Assembly (NCBI RefSeq): GCF_018873765.1
Contig: NC_057926.1
Coordinates: 37,308,946 to 37,372,945 of the forward strand
Reading direction: 5' to 3'
Source: Telopea speciosissima
Lineage: Eukaryota; Streptophyta; Magnoliopsida; Proteales; Proteaceae
DNA: 64,000 bases
This document shows, piece after piece, positions 46,249 to 57,857 of this stretch (the stretch's first letter is position 1; each line of letters starts with the position of its first letter). The notes under the pieces were generated by a model. The model saw only the letters and a list, made by a program, of their open reading frames with translations, was not told the DNA's origin and searched no databases. Both the position numbers and the translations under genes were made by a program.

Positions 46249-46722
46249 TCACTTACAGGTGCAAGGATCGCAGGTGCAGTTAGCTCCGCATTTGCAGCCA
46301 TCGTTCTCGGCCCCTACGCCCATCTCGGAAGCCTCGAAATACCTGTTCACAAGGATAGCAAGAACAATTAATGGTTAACGCATAATAATAGTAAAAATAA
46401 TTTCTTGATAGAAAATTGAAAAGGAATTTTTTCAATTTGGCGTGGGAAGAGGGGACTGGAACGATACATACGCTTTCCCAGGAGCGACCCCAACAATGAT
46501 GGTCTCTGTGCTTGTCGTCTCTCCAGAGATAGAGAAATCTGGGTACATCTTGCACCTGCAGATCGATCACCGCAACAAATAAACAAACTTAAACATCAAT
46601 TTTTAAAAGCCCCAAAACAGATTTCTGGGAAGATGAAAAGAGGAATTGATTTCATACCCTCCGCAGCCACTGCCGCACTTGCAGCCAGAACCGCATCCAC
46701 AGTTTCCTCCGCAGCAAGACAT
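46249..46722 (-). CDS. MT2: Type 2 metallothionein, intact three-exon gene
   Basis: Exons on the minus strand are 46658-46722, 46472-46555 and 46249-46342 with GT-AG introns and matching phases (243 bp, 80 residues). The protein has the two Cys-rich ends of plant type 2 metallothioneins. The N-terminal domain starts [20 protein letters not shown], with CC, CxC and CxxC motifs. The linker runs [19 protein letters not shown]. The C-terminal domain is [15 protein letters not shown]. It binds copper and zinc through thiolate clusters in the cytosol and helps with metal homeostasis and oxidative stress. Length and all cysteines fit the family and there is no defect. It is the only clearly intact protein gene in the window and stands between transposons. 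Confidence 0.95.
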
Positions 46723-46860
46723 TTTCTTTTACAAAAGAAGGAGAAACACAGATTAAGAAGAAGAAGGAGATAAAGATGGAGGAAATGGATAACAATAAAT
46801 AGAACTCCAGAAAACGCTCGAACCGACTCTGTTATGAATGGTATGAGGAACTTGGACTCC

Positions 46861-46868
46861 TATTTAAA
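46861..46868 (-). promoter_or_regulatory. Putative TATA box of the metallothionein gene
   Basis: On the minus strand the site reads TTTAAATA, about 140 bp upstream of the ATG, a normal distance for a plant gene with a leader of 80-110 bases. Confidence 0.5.
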
Positions 46869-47018
46869 GGAAGTTGGGGAGAGAGAAACCGATATTATCC
46901 ACCATACACTTGTCAACATCTGAGGCGAACCATAAATTCAGACGCATCCGTCCCACCAAAGGTCTAAGTGGCGACGTATTCGGAGAATGTGGCAAAGTGG
47001 AACCGATCAAGCAAGAAA

Positions 47019-47369
47019 CAAGGTTCGAGAACTCGCGAGATCTCGCCGAGATCTCGCCGAGTTTCTCGGATTTTTGAAATCTCGAGACGAGATTGCTTGG
47101 AGTCTCAAAAGTCATATCTCGAGATCTCGGATCTGTGGATCTCGTGGATCTCGGTTTCAACCCATTATTTAACCCACCTACCACTTAAATACCTTACCTA
47201 ATTGACAAAACTCGACATATCTCGCGAGATCTCGCGAGATCTCGAGATCTCGCGAGATCTCGGATCTCGGTCCGATCTTGGGATTGAGGCGAGTTGAAAA
47301 AAATGCACCAACTCGGCGAGATCTCGACTCGCTCGGTTTTCAAAGTCGAGTTCCGAGACGAGTTTACTT
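47019..47369. mobile_element. hAT-like MITE made of CTCGCGAGAT palindromes
   Basis: The perfect 8-bp duplication GCAAGAAA flanks it (47011-47018 and 47370-47377). The tips are CAAGGTTCGAGAACTCG and, inverted, CAAGTAAACTCG. The inside is packed with the self-complementary words TCTCGCGAGA and ATCTCGAGAT, mainly at 47035-47065 and 47218-47268. Noncoding. Confidence 0.7.
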
Positions 47370-47377
47370 GCAAGAAA

Positions 47378-48095
47378 GGGTGTCAAAGTGGAACCGAAAT
47401 TGATTGACGAATCGACTCTTTATGATCGAATCGAATCACATCGCATAAAAATGCCGCAATTCTGATTTCGTAGGTTCTATTATCAGTTTGATTTGATTCA
47501 AAATTGGTAAAATCATCGATTAACCGAATTGTATCAAAGTAGAAAACCGCAATTAGAAATATTCTTATTTGTTTAAGAATGGAATTAAGCACTCTAAAAT
47601 AATAGCTTCCTTACTAAGATCTTTTTTTAATTTCAATTTGAGTATCAAATTTATGAATGGACTGAAGGTTTTAGTACGAGTATGTCTGAGTGGATTTTGT
47701 TAATAAATTGAGTGGGGTATGGATAAGTGATGTCCTTAGGTTGGTTTCTCTGGCTGTACTTAGCAGCCTAGAGTAATCACTTAAAATTATCATTGCAATT
47801 AGCATATCTAAGTGAACTTTGCCTAGAGTTAGATGTGTATGAAACAATATAATTTCTCCCACATAACAAGATTATGGAAAATAAAACTAAAGGGTACAAA
47901 AGTAAAATCAATATTACAAATCGCATGTAAATCGGATAACGAAAATCGAATAAAAACCGTTAAAACCGCACCACATATAAAACGATTCAGAATTTGGGTG
48001 ATTCTTATTTGGTGCGGTTTTGATTTCTACTTTGCAAAATGTGCACCGAACCAGAACCGCAATGTAAAATCAAAACCAGACCGTTTGACACCCAA
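47378..48095. mobile_element. Non-autonomous hAT-like element (GGGTGTCAAA family)
   Basis: The left tip GGGTGTCAAAGTGGAACCG and right tip, inverted, GGGTGTCAAACGGTCTGG match the tips of the element at 51129-52223. The subterminal text GGTTCGGTGCACATTTTGC and AGAAATCAAAACCGCACC is shared with it too. It directly touches the CTCGCGAGAT element. A clean 8-bp duplication was not found, perhaps because that neighbour inserted at its edge. Confidence 0.6.
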
Positions 48096-48704
48096 TAAGC
48101 AACGATGTAAATGGACAGTCGAAACCGAATTTGATTCGTATCCATGGGTATCCGCATCCAAAGTTAGATAATTCAGAAAAAATCTCATCCGAATAGATGT
48201 CAATAAATATTGAAAAAATAAATAATTAATGATCTTGAGAGTTCTTAAAGATTTGGCAGTTTCTGAAAAAATTGAGGAAAATAGTTAAAGACAATTGAGA
48301 GACATGTACTAAGAACGAATCATATTTACAAGGAGGAAGAATATCTAAATTACACAAATTAAGGATGTAAATGGATAGTTGAAAATCTGAATTCAACTCG
48401 CATTTGTATCCATTTGGGGATATCCATATCTGGTTAAGAAATATTCAGATCCAATCACATCTAATCAGTATCCTACTTGTATTCAATCCATTTAGATCTC
48501 TAACCAACATCTAGGTTTTTAATGCCCATAATTGGACATAGAACTTCATCAATTCCAACTCTAATTGGATCGAAATCGATCTATTGGAATACTAAGTAAA
48601 TATTTCATATATCTTTAATTTTTTAGAGTTTTTATTTATTAAAAAACCTGGTACATTTTACTATTCTACTTAAGTTTCTTTAATTTTCTATGTAAAACAA
48701 TTTG

Positions 48705-49129
48705 GTGCCCGCTTGATAATCTTACGAGAAACAGTTTCTGGTTTTTGCAGAACGGAAAAACACCTAAAAATCGTTTGATAACAAAGTATTTTTTGTGACT
48801 GTTTTTGAAAACATAAATCAAAATTTATGCTCCTTGAAAGACTTTTGACAGAACATGTTGGACATGTTCTGTCATTTCCTGGCTGAAAATTGGAAAAGTG
48901 TATCCAATAAAAACTCCTATATTCGTTCACTATGCTCTTTTGTAAAATTAGAAAAGTGTGTCAAACATATCCTTTTGTTAATTTAAAAAAAAAGAAGGTT
49001 TTGCTTGTTTCCAAGAACAGGTTTACCAAACGGGTCAAAAACGGTTTCTCAGCACCGAAAATGAAAAAACTATTTTGCTGTTTCTCAACACATAACTAGA
49101 AACACCCGTAAGGTTATCAAGCGGGCACT
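48705..49129. mobile_element. MITE with GTGCCCGCTTGATAA termini
   Basis: The left tip GGTGCCCGCTTGATAATCTT and right tip, inverted, AGTGCCCGCTTGATAACCTT are nearly identical. Internal GAAACAG motifs and AACAGGTTTACCAAACGGG resemble Harbinger subterminal sequence. The target duplication is uncertain. A diverged direct repeat of about 55 bp flanks the unit (about 48636-48690 and 49163-49225). Confidence 0.6.
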
Positions 49130-49225
49130 TTATCATTTAAAACCTATTTTTTAGAGATTTTGATTAAAAAACCCTTGTGACTTTTACTATTTTGGTTAAG
49201 TTTCGTTGATTTTCTTATTTTACAA

Positions 49226-50714
49226 TACCCCGTAAGGTGTCAAATAATTGAAGTTTTACTTTTTGTCTTTTTAGTATAACACACTTGATTTGTTCAATTA
49301 AGACAAATCCCATAATTTCACTTGTGTATTAAAAAAATATACAGAGACAATGACAATTTTTGCTAATGATATAATAATAAATTAATTTCAAATTAATATG
49401 AAAATTCATTTTTAACCATGGTTTAAAAGCACTTTTAAGAATAAGTCAGACAATCAAAAGAAAGTTACAAGTTCTAAACATATGAGATGTCCATTAGATA
49501 GTCTTCTATTTAAATGACCAGAAGAGAAGAAATGGTCAAAAACTAATGATCCAAGTGCATTTATGGTCAATCTAAACCCAAAGGAAGCAATTCTTATGCG
49601 AAAACTAAGGTTATAGACCCACCATTTCCGTCGATTAACCTAGTAACAAAATAATGTTTTTGCCAAGGGGATACGTCATTAATTTTGACTCTAAAATTTA
49701 ACATGTGACAAATCCAAAAACCTACATTATTGGTTCATATATGACAAGTTTAGAAGCTTTTGGAATTTTATTTTGTTTATTTTGTTTACTTAATTGAATT
49801 TCTGACATGGAAATGTATATATCTTAAATTTGTATTTTTTTGATATATTATCTTTTTTGTGAGGAAAATCGAGATAGTGAGAGAGTGACCCTGAAAGCAT
49901 CCCTTGACTGAATAAAATAAAAAGATTCCATCCATTATTAACTTTCAATGAAAAACGACTATATATGCCCGTAGTGACTACTTGTCATTGCCTGAGATGG
50001 CGAAAGAGACAATGACGGTTATTACATATTGGCCGGGAAAATGAAATGTAGTGACAGAATCAGTTGGTTAGAGATTTACTTTATAGGGAGAGGGTTTCCA
50101 TGCTGCCAGTGTAAGAAAGAATCTTTATTATACATTAATGAGAGTAAAAAAATAGGTATCATCTACATGGGATTCTGATGGGTCCACACAGTTAAAATAA
50201 GAGAGAGTGTGTCAGTGTGAACCACATTGTTCATTATATGAGAGGATGTATGCTAGAATTTGCACTCTGGCTGGGTATGCTTCTTTTTCCCTATTTTATA
50301 TTTACAAGTAAGAAAAAAAGAAAAAAAGGAAAAAATGCACTATTTTTATTATCCAAAAAATATATGGATAAGAAACATGTATAAATATATATTATTTAGT
50401 AATTTTTGGGAGAGGGAGGGTTCCTCAAAAGGTTAGTTTGGGAAGGGATTTCCATGCCACACCAATGATGGCGCGGAGAATAGTATTATTTACATGAAGT
50501 CCACATATTCAGAATTGGAGAAATAAAACAATAAAGAACCAGCGCCCTTTTGAAAGAGAAATATACCGGGGAAAGATTCATTTCCTTCACTAAAAGAGGC
50601 GAAAATAATGGGCATTGCCCTTTTTCCTTGTTAGTAAGGGCAAGACAATAACCAAAAATGAAAACAACTCAAATCCTTAAAAGGAACCACTTGGCTATAA
50701 ATCTAGGAAAATTT
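49226..50714. other. No gene recognised
   Basis: AT-rich intergenic DNA with no long frame. TTCCATGC(TGCC/CACACC) motifs at about 50096 and 50449 hint at two old copies of one dispersed repeat. Confidence 0.4.
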
Positions 50715-50912
50715 GGATCTGGCTCTCCTCCAGCTGTGGCCGGAGCTAGAGAGTCCAGCACTCGAAAAACACCCCAAATACAGGGGGGGTTGGTCATTTC
50801 AAAGGTGGGGACCAAGTGGGATCCACCTGTGAAATGACCAGTCCACCCCTACTTTTGTTGTTGTTTTGCGGGGCTGGACCCTCTAGCTCCCGCCATGGCT
50901 TGAGGAAGTTCA
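50715..50912. mobile_element. Short foldback MITE, second member of the CTGGCTCTCCTC family
   Basis: The left arm GGATCTGGCTCTCCTCCAGC, then GGAGCTAGAGAGTCCAGC, pairs with a right arm that inverted reads AACTTCCTCAAGCCATGG, then GGGAGCTAGAGGGTCCAGC. The arms are about 45 bp. Related to 45309-45472. Confidence 0.6.
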
Positions 50913-51128
50913 TTTCTGAAAAACTTTCTCACATTGTCAAAATGATGTTTTCTTCTCACATGATTTCTTTTTTTTTTTTTTTTTGGGCAAGAGATTACTA
51001 CCTGATCACGTAGTGTCCTTGCACCAGCACGAGGACCAATGAAAGTGTTCACAGAGACATCAACACAGATGGAATTTTATATTTCATGGGTGTGGTGCGG
51101 TAATTTCATGTGCTCTTATGTCCGTGGG

Positions 51129-52223
51129 TAAGGGTGTCAAACGGTGCGGTTCCAGTTCGGTGCACATTTTGCAAGGTAGAAATCAAAACCGCACCGGATA
51201 AGAATCACCTAAAATCAAAATCGTTTTATATGCTGTGCGGTTTTCGCGGTTTCTATTCGGTTTTTATTATACGACTAACAACCGATTTACATGCGGTTTG
51301 CCATACCAATTCACATCTAGTTTCAACTTTGTATCTTTTAATTCTATCATCCATTTCCTTGTTATGTGGGAGAAATTGTATATTTCATAAGCAAATTAGA
51401 ATATAATTAACAAATCAGAATATCACTAACAAAACCTTATAATTAATACTCAACCTTCCACCTTTATACCCTTTAATTCAATTAGCAAATTTCATAAACA
51501 AATCAGAATATAAGCAATCAACATTGAACCCTATCAAAAATTAACACCAAACATTAAATAAAAGATCTTGATCTTGTTCAAAAGATGATTCCATAAGATT
51601 TCCGACACCACCAAAATCAAGCAAACAAAAGAAGTTCTAATCATCAAAATTATCCCCAAGGAAAAATGACTGAATAATCTAATATTCTATAATGTTATGC
51701 TTCCAAGCTCCATTCTCAATCCAACAGTCCATAATTAACCATAGACATTCTACAAAGATGCATCCACGTCACTTTAATTTGCATTCTTTACCTTCTTCTA
51801 AGAGTTCCAATGCAACAAAGATGAGCTTAGATGTTCCCGTCTCCACCCATTAGAATTTTCTGCTCTAGAGATTCCAACACCTCCCTGTTATGCAAAGTGA
51901 ATGTAAAATTTTCTTGTTAATTTCTTGAATGTAATAAAAGATAAATGAAGAAATCGTAAGTTGATACCTATACTGAACAAGCTAACCCTCCACGGGTATT
52001 TTACATTAGTTATGGACTCTTGGATTCTATCCGGTTCTATTCGGTTCAAAATTGGCAGTTAACCGACGGTTATCTGGTTCTAAACCGAACCGAACCGAAC
52101 CGAACCGGATAGAGAACATGTGAAATCATAATCACACCATTTTTTTGCAGTCCGATTCGGTTGAATCGTAAACGGTCGGTTCCGATTTGGATATTCGATT
52201 TCGGTTTCATTTTGACACCCTTA
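51129..52223. mobile_element. Non-autonomous hAT-like element (GGGTGTCAAA family), complete
   Basis: The tips are TAAGGGTGTCAAACGG and, inverted, TAAGGGTGTCAAAATG. The flanks TCCGTGGG (51121-51128) and TCCGGGGG (52224-52231) form an 8-bp duplication with one difference. The right part holds GAACCGAACCGAACC repeats. No transposase; about 1.1 kb. Confidence 0.7.
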
Positions 52224-52516
52224 TCCGGGGGTATTGTCCTTTTTCCCTCCCTAGCCTCTATTCCATAAACTAATGAAAAGGGCATTGCATTAGTAGGAAT
52301 AGACGTTCAATAGACTTAGAGTGCAAACGAGAGCTTCTCATGCCAGTCACACCTAGCAAGAAAATGTGCTCCCGTATCAAAGCATGTTAACGTGTCTTAG
52401 TAATAGATTGTGAGCTGATCGTAGAGCATCCTTTCTTCTTTGATCGTAGATCAGCTAGAACGAACCTTTACTCCACCCAGCCCAAGTGCTAGGTTGCATG
52501 GGGTGCGTATTAATAA

Positions 52517-54089
52517 GGGTAAAGTACACGTACCCCCCTATAATGCACCCAATATTCCTCGTACCCCCCTAAGCGGCTCAATATTCTACGTACCACCCTT
52601 CAATATTCCACGTACCACCCCTGCTTTACACCCCAAATGCCAGATAGGTCCAATCCGTTAATTACCACCGTTAGATGCCAAAATTTTGACCATTTTACCC
52701 TTTGCTCCATTTTCTTAAATCTGAAAAGACTTAATTACCCTCACTTATTTGTTGTCCTAAACTAATTAAAAATGACCATTTTACCCTTTGTTTTATTATT
52801 ATAAATGAAAAGACTTAATTGCCCTCATTTATGTATTACCCTAACCTAATTTGAAAAGACTATTTTATCCTTATATATTTGTTCTTAAAAACCCCAAAAT
52901 GCCCTCATCTTCCCCAAATCATCATCTTCTTTTACATACCCACCACCGCCACCACCACCACCACCATAGTTCAAACACCTGAACCGTCTTCAACCTCACG
53001 CTAATCTGTTCATCGTCGTTTGATTTGTGAAATTTCTCCGTTTCATCGATTTGCGTTTTGGATCCGATTTTACGGGATGCAATGATGGAGGATGTTGGTG
53101 TGAATCTCCTCTGGACTTGGATATATGGTCACCAATGTCGACTGACTCAATCTGAAAGCTTGAAGCTTTGTCTTTCTGAATTCCTTAGCTCCTCCTCAAG
53201 TTCAGAACTTGGGTTTTGTGTTGAGAGAAAGTGAAAAGAGAAGAATGGTTTGGCAGAGTTGTGTGAAATGTCACGAGACGTTCAATTTGACTAATTGTGG
53301 TGTTTTGTTTTTTTTAATTGCAGGTTCGAGTGAACTGGAAGAAGGCTAGTTTGAGACTCTCTGGAATAATTGAGGAGAGGGAAAAAGGGAGGAAAGAGGA
53401 GCGTGAAACCCACTTGATTAAGAGAGAGATTCACGCACAAGCTTTGCCTTTTTCTCCTATTACGTCTTATTTTTAGGGTTTTCTTCTTCTCAGCCCTTTT
53501 TGGAGTTCGAAAAGTTGAGGATTGGATTAAAGGTCGGTGCGACTTATTTACATTGGTCGCAACCAGGAGGTTCTCACTCCCCCTTTCCAGCTCAGACGCT
53601 AGCCTCTGCAACCATCATTTAGCGTGAGGTTGAAGACGGTTCAGGTGTTTGAACTGTGGTGGTGGTGGTGGTGGGTATGTAAAAGAAGATGATTTGGGGA
53701 AGATGAGGGCATTTTGGAGTTTTAAGGAACAAATATTTAGGGGTAAAATAGTCTTTTCAAATTTGATTAGGGTAATATATAAATGAGGGCAATTAGATCT
53801 TTTCCTTTATAAAAATAAAACAAGGGTAAAATGGTCATTTTTAATTAGTTTAGGGCAACAAATAAATGAGGACAATTAAGTCTTTTCAGATTTAAGATAA
53901 TGGAGCAAAGGGTAAAATGGTCAAAATTTTGGCATCTAATGGTGGTATTTAACGGATTGGACCTATCTGGCATTTGGGATGTAAAGCAGGGTTGGTACGT
54001 GGAATATTGAAGGGCAGTACGTGGAATATTAAGCCGCTTAGGGGGGTACGAGGAATATTGGGTGCATTATAGGGGGATACGTGTACCCC
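52517..54089. mobile_element. Non-autonomous MULE with terminal repeats of about 480 bp
   Basis: The perfect 9-bp duplication TATTAATAA flanks it (52508-52516 and 54090-54098). The left arm 52517-53004 pairs with 53619-54089. Shared blocks run from CCCCCTATAATGCACCCAAT at the tips to CACCACCACC and GTCTTCAACCTCACGCTAA at the inner ends. The central 614 bp hold a possible captured gene piece with an acceptor-like TTTTTAATTGCAG at about 53311-53323, but I recognise no protein. The long arms make the transcript a natural hairpin. Confidence 0.85.
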
Positions 54090-54164
54090 TATTAATAATA
54101 GCAAAATAATTGCCAAAGATGAAAACAACCCAAATCCCTATAAAGAATCATTGAGCCATAAATC

Positions 54165-54350
54165 TAGGAAAAAACTTCACCACAATGTCAGAGTGAAGTT
54201 TTCTTCAAACATGATATTTTTTTTTTTGGTGGGGGGGGGGGGGGAGTCAGATTGCGTGGTCCCTACATCAACACGTGGCCAATGAGAGTGCACAAAGGGG
54301 CATCAATACAGATGAGATATTTTATTTTATGCAAATAGAATGGTATTTTG
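54165..54350. repeat. Dispersed MITE-like repeat (GTGGTCCCTACAT family)
   Basis: The order AAACTTC-like text, poly(T)/G run, GTGGTCCCTACATC, ACACGTGGCCAATGAGAGTG, ACAGATG recurs in diverged form at 50930-51090 and partly at 54700-54800 and 61040-61110. No clear termini. Confidence 0.45.
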
Positions 54351-55304
54351 TGTTCATATATTTGGACGTAGGAACCACACAATCAAACACGAATTTTTTT
54401 TTTCTCATCTGAATATATGAATCCTATGTAAATAATATTTTTTTAAACAATCATTAATGTGGCATACCTCGCCAACTGGCAGCGTAGGTAATCCTTTCTC
54501 TCATATGTAATTTTCATGTGGACACATGGTAATTAGGTAATTTGGTATGATAGTACAATAATTGTGAAACTGATAGTACCAATTTATATTTCACCAAAAA
54601 AAATGATAGTACCACTTTATGTACAATTTGCTTCGCTGAATAATAGTACTAGCTGCAAGCACAATACAAAAAAAAAAAAAGTATAATCAATAATTTTGGA
54701 AAAAGAATACTACCTAGACGATATGATTTTCTCACCCCACATAACAGTAGAGTGTGCATTTTCATTGGCCCTACACTGGTGTAGGGACTACACGATTCGT
54801 TATCGTTTGCCCAATTCATTTGGGGCAATAATAATTGGATCAAGCAAAGGTTATTAAGAAGTTTATAGAAGGACGATAAAGCTCAATCCTATTTTATAGT
54901 ATTGTTGCATTCTAGAATCCAACCTTTCCCTCTCTCAAGTGTCAACCAACTCAAAATCAGATTATTCTGTTTTTTTTTCTCTAAATTAAATATCAGATTA
55001 TTCTATAGTATAAGGATAGTGTCAAATATCACATCGAAATTTTTATTTTTATTTTCTCATTCTAATAGGCAATAGTTGATCATAAGGGTGTCAATCAATC
55101 GGTTCATCTCAGTTTCGATTGAGGTTAAACCAGTTTTGGGCTGGTAATAGGTTAACCCAAAACCAAAACCAAATCATTATGCTAAAATTCGGTTTCGATC
55201 ATTTTGATTTCTTTTCAATCTAATTCAATTATACTGTATGTTAGCATCCTATGTGTCTATCTCTCTCTTCCTCTCTTTGAGGGATAAGAGAATCATTTCA
55301 CAGG

Positions 55305-55354
<50 letters not shown>

Positions 55355-56044
55355 AGATGCTAACATATGGTACACCGCTAGCATATCTATCCCTCTCCTA
55401 TATATAAATATAGGAAAAAGAATGTTACTGGATCAATGGTTCCTACACCTAAACATAGGGCCACATGAAATGATCGTAGTGCCCCATGAAAAGGCGAAAA
55501 TCTCTCATGGTGTTGGAGGGAACCGTCTCCCATATTTATAATTGCTCGCTTTTTTTTTCAATGTAATGGTTACACTCTCTATGTACCAGAGATGATTACA
55601 ATGAGACTATTCCCAAAGAGAAAAATGAACTCTCCTTTCCTCATCAGATAGAAAGAAAGAAAAGTTGATTTCGCTACTCACCATTCAATCTATTCAATGA
55701 AAAGAAAGAAAGAAAAGTTGATTTGCTTCAAAGCCTAAATAGTACTTTCAATAGAGAGAGAGAGAACCCCACAAAACATGATTCTCTTTGCAACTCTCAA
55801 TGGCTCCAAACAAAGGAACAAACATTGAGAGGTAAAGAGCAGTGGAATATTTAATAGTTTGTACTTTAGATTGACGGACGGGAAGGAACCCACCGGTGCC
55901 ACCACCCACATGGCTAAAGTAATAGTACTCATTTTGGCTTTGGGTAATGGTGGTCCCAGGTTTTGAGTGGCTTTCGTCCTTCCTTGGGGTCCTTCTGGTA
56001 GAGGAGTCACTTTTTGATGATTGAACCTTAGAAAAACACACGAT
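54351..56044. other. Intergenic DNA with simple repeats; no gene
   Basis: Contains a (GA)n run at about 55311-55348, a single hAT-like tip (AAGGGTGTCAATCAATCGG at 55085) without a partner, and minus-strand frames at 55735-56041 with no recognisable domain. Confidence 0.4.
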
Positions 56045-56302
56045 TAGGGTTGTAAACAGATCGGATTCGGCTCAGATAGTGTTATATCCGCATCCGCATT
56101 CGATTAGCTATTGAACGGACTTGGATAGTGCTAAACGGATACAAACACGAATGCAGATCGGATATTTTATCCGTTTACATGTAAATATAACTTTTCGGAT
56201 AGCTATAGTCTATCCATATCCGTATCCGTTTAGCTTTCAGACGGATCCGGATAGTTCTAAACGGATATAGACACGGATACGGAAACGGATTTTGGCTATT
56301 TA
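56045..56302. mobile_element. hAT-like MITE, complete
   Basis: The perfect 8-bp duplication CACACGAT stands at 56037-56044 and 56303-56310. The left tip is TAGGGTTGTAAACAGATCGG and the right tip, inverted, is TAAATAGCCAAAATCCG. The inside repeats ATCCGTATCCG and AACGGATA words on both strands. Noncoding. Confidence 0.75.
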
Positions 56303-56957
56303 CACACGATCCTTCCATTTGGGTTTTTAACTTCTCTTTCATCTTCCTTGCTACTAGCTAGTCGTCTGCTTCGATTTTCTAAAGTTATTTCTTCTTACTA
56401 AAACCATATTTGACTATTTGAGAGAGAGTTTTGTGAGCAAGCGGTATAGAGGAGTGCAGTAATGAGGTGTAATAAAACAATATTGATGATAGTACATCAT
56501 TTCATGCGAGTAAAATGAAAGACACAAAATGAGTTTTTTTTTTTTTTCTTTCCGGTGAAAGGTAGTTCTATTCAACATGAGTTTATGTTAAACTAAATGT
56601 TTTCCCCAAAAGAATGTTAAGCCCAATATCTTGTTTTAATATGAAACTAAATGTAGAAGTTATGAGGAGTTTTATTTCCCCCAATCCTTTGGCCAGTATA
56701 ATTTTGAAAAAGATCCTATCAATCCGGGCAGTGTGCAGCACCTGAAATGAGGCAGGTGCATTGACCACCTCACTTTTGCTCGGGCAAGGTGTTTGGGCAG
56801 GGGGTGGTAAATGCGCACCACCTCATCTCAGGTACTGCACATGCAGCACTGCTGCCTAGATTGACAGGAGGCGAGTCCGTATAATTCCGTGGGTTTCGCT
56901 AATAGTGAGGGAGCTGAAGGTTTAGATCAGGGTGGCATGTGGGTGTGGATTCGACTC

Positions 56958-57080
56958 CTCTACTTCCAAGGCGGGCAGTACTTCCGTGTGCCCAACTTTG
57001 CCCAGCATACAAGGCTTCCACCGCCTTGTATGTGGGGCAAAGTTGGGCACACGGAAGTACAACCCGCCTTGGAAGTAGAG
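56958..57080. repeat. Near-perfect inverted repeat (58-bp arms, 7-base loop)
   Basis: Arm 56958-57015 pairs with 57023-57080 at 54 of 58 positions; the loop is TTCCACC. Both arms carry ACTTCCGTGTGCCCAACTTT. A transcript would form a long miRNA-like or siRNA-producing hairpin. Both strands have short open frames here only because of the symmetry. Confidence 0.9.
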
Positions 57081-57229
57081 AAGTCTCTTTCCTGTGGGTG
57101 TTGGTGCTGGCCAATATCGTATGTGGGTACGGTGTAGGTGTCAGCCAATATCAAGTTTTTCAAAGTGGATAATTTGACATATTTTGTGGTTTTTTTTTTT
57201 TCTTTCTTGGATGATGTAGTAGGCAGATC

Positions 57230-57450
57230 ATGATGTGTAGTTTGCTTATATGCCGCTCCTCAATCCTCTCTTTGTGTTCATTGTTGGGAACCTTTGTCTA
57301 CTTACATCAGACTGGTTCATGATTTTTTTTGTTGTTATAGGGGATTTTAATGAAATTTTATCCGAACTCTGATAAATTGGGAGGAAGTTAGATTCTCTTT
57401 CCCAGTTTTCCCTGCAGCCCAAAGTCTATGGACTTTGACTTCTTTTTTTG
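57230..57450 (+). mobile_element. Scrap of an L1 endonuclease domain
   Basis: The translation near 57330-57380 reads VVIGDFNEILSEL, the GDFNE motif of L1-type AP endonucleases, followed by DKLGG-like text after a stop. No other L1 part is attached. Confidence 0.5.
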
Positions 57451-57554
57451 GTTTAGAAAATACTAGAGATGACACTTTACCTAATCTAAGATTGGAACAA
57501 TGACTTTCTGCTACCCAAGTGAAGGAAAATAATGTTTTCTGTTAAAACAGGAAT

Positions 57555-57857
57555 TTGCTTGAACCTTCAAGGCGCGTTACAGAGTCGCTTTCCTTAAGAC
57601 GAAATTCGTCCCTACTTCCAGATGCAAATAGGTTGCAGAGGAATTGTCTCCCAGGATATAATGAAGCCTCAAATTGTGTTGATTATCCTGGCTGCGTATT
57701 GCACAAACGAAGCATAGAAATGGTTTCAGAAACCCTTTTGAAAACAAGAAAGCCAGTAGCAGAGAAATCTGTTTCCTGCAGCAAAACAAACTCTCTGCAA
57801 GATCACTCTGAGAATGAGGAAAAGAAGAGAACGTTTTTGGGATCTATACAAATTTGA
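57555..57857 (+). CDS. Unrecognised open frame of 100 codons
   Basis: It starts TTG in the track frame, with SLSLRRNSSLLPDANRLQRN, then VDYPGCVLHKRSIEMVSETL and a Lys/Glu-rich end. The preceding GTTAAAACAG looks like a splice acceptor, so it might be a captured or relic exon. Serine/arginine-rich, no membrane segment. I know no family and it may be chance. Confidence 0.2.
   Translation: MLEPSRRVTESLSLRRNSSLLPDANRLQRNCLPGYNEASNCVDYPGCVLHKRSIEMVSETLLKTRKPVAEKSVSCSKTNSLQDHSENEEKKRTFLGSIQI

Noticed and set aside
56889-57172. Overlapping open frames on both strands
   Set aside because: They arise from the symmetry of the 56958-57080 inverted repeat and match no protein.
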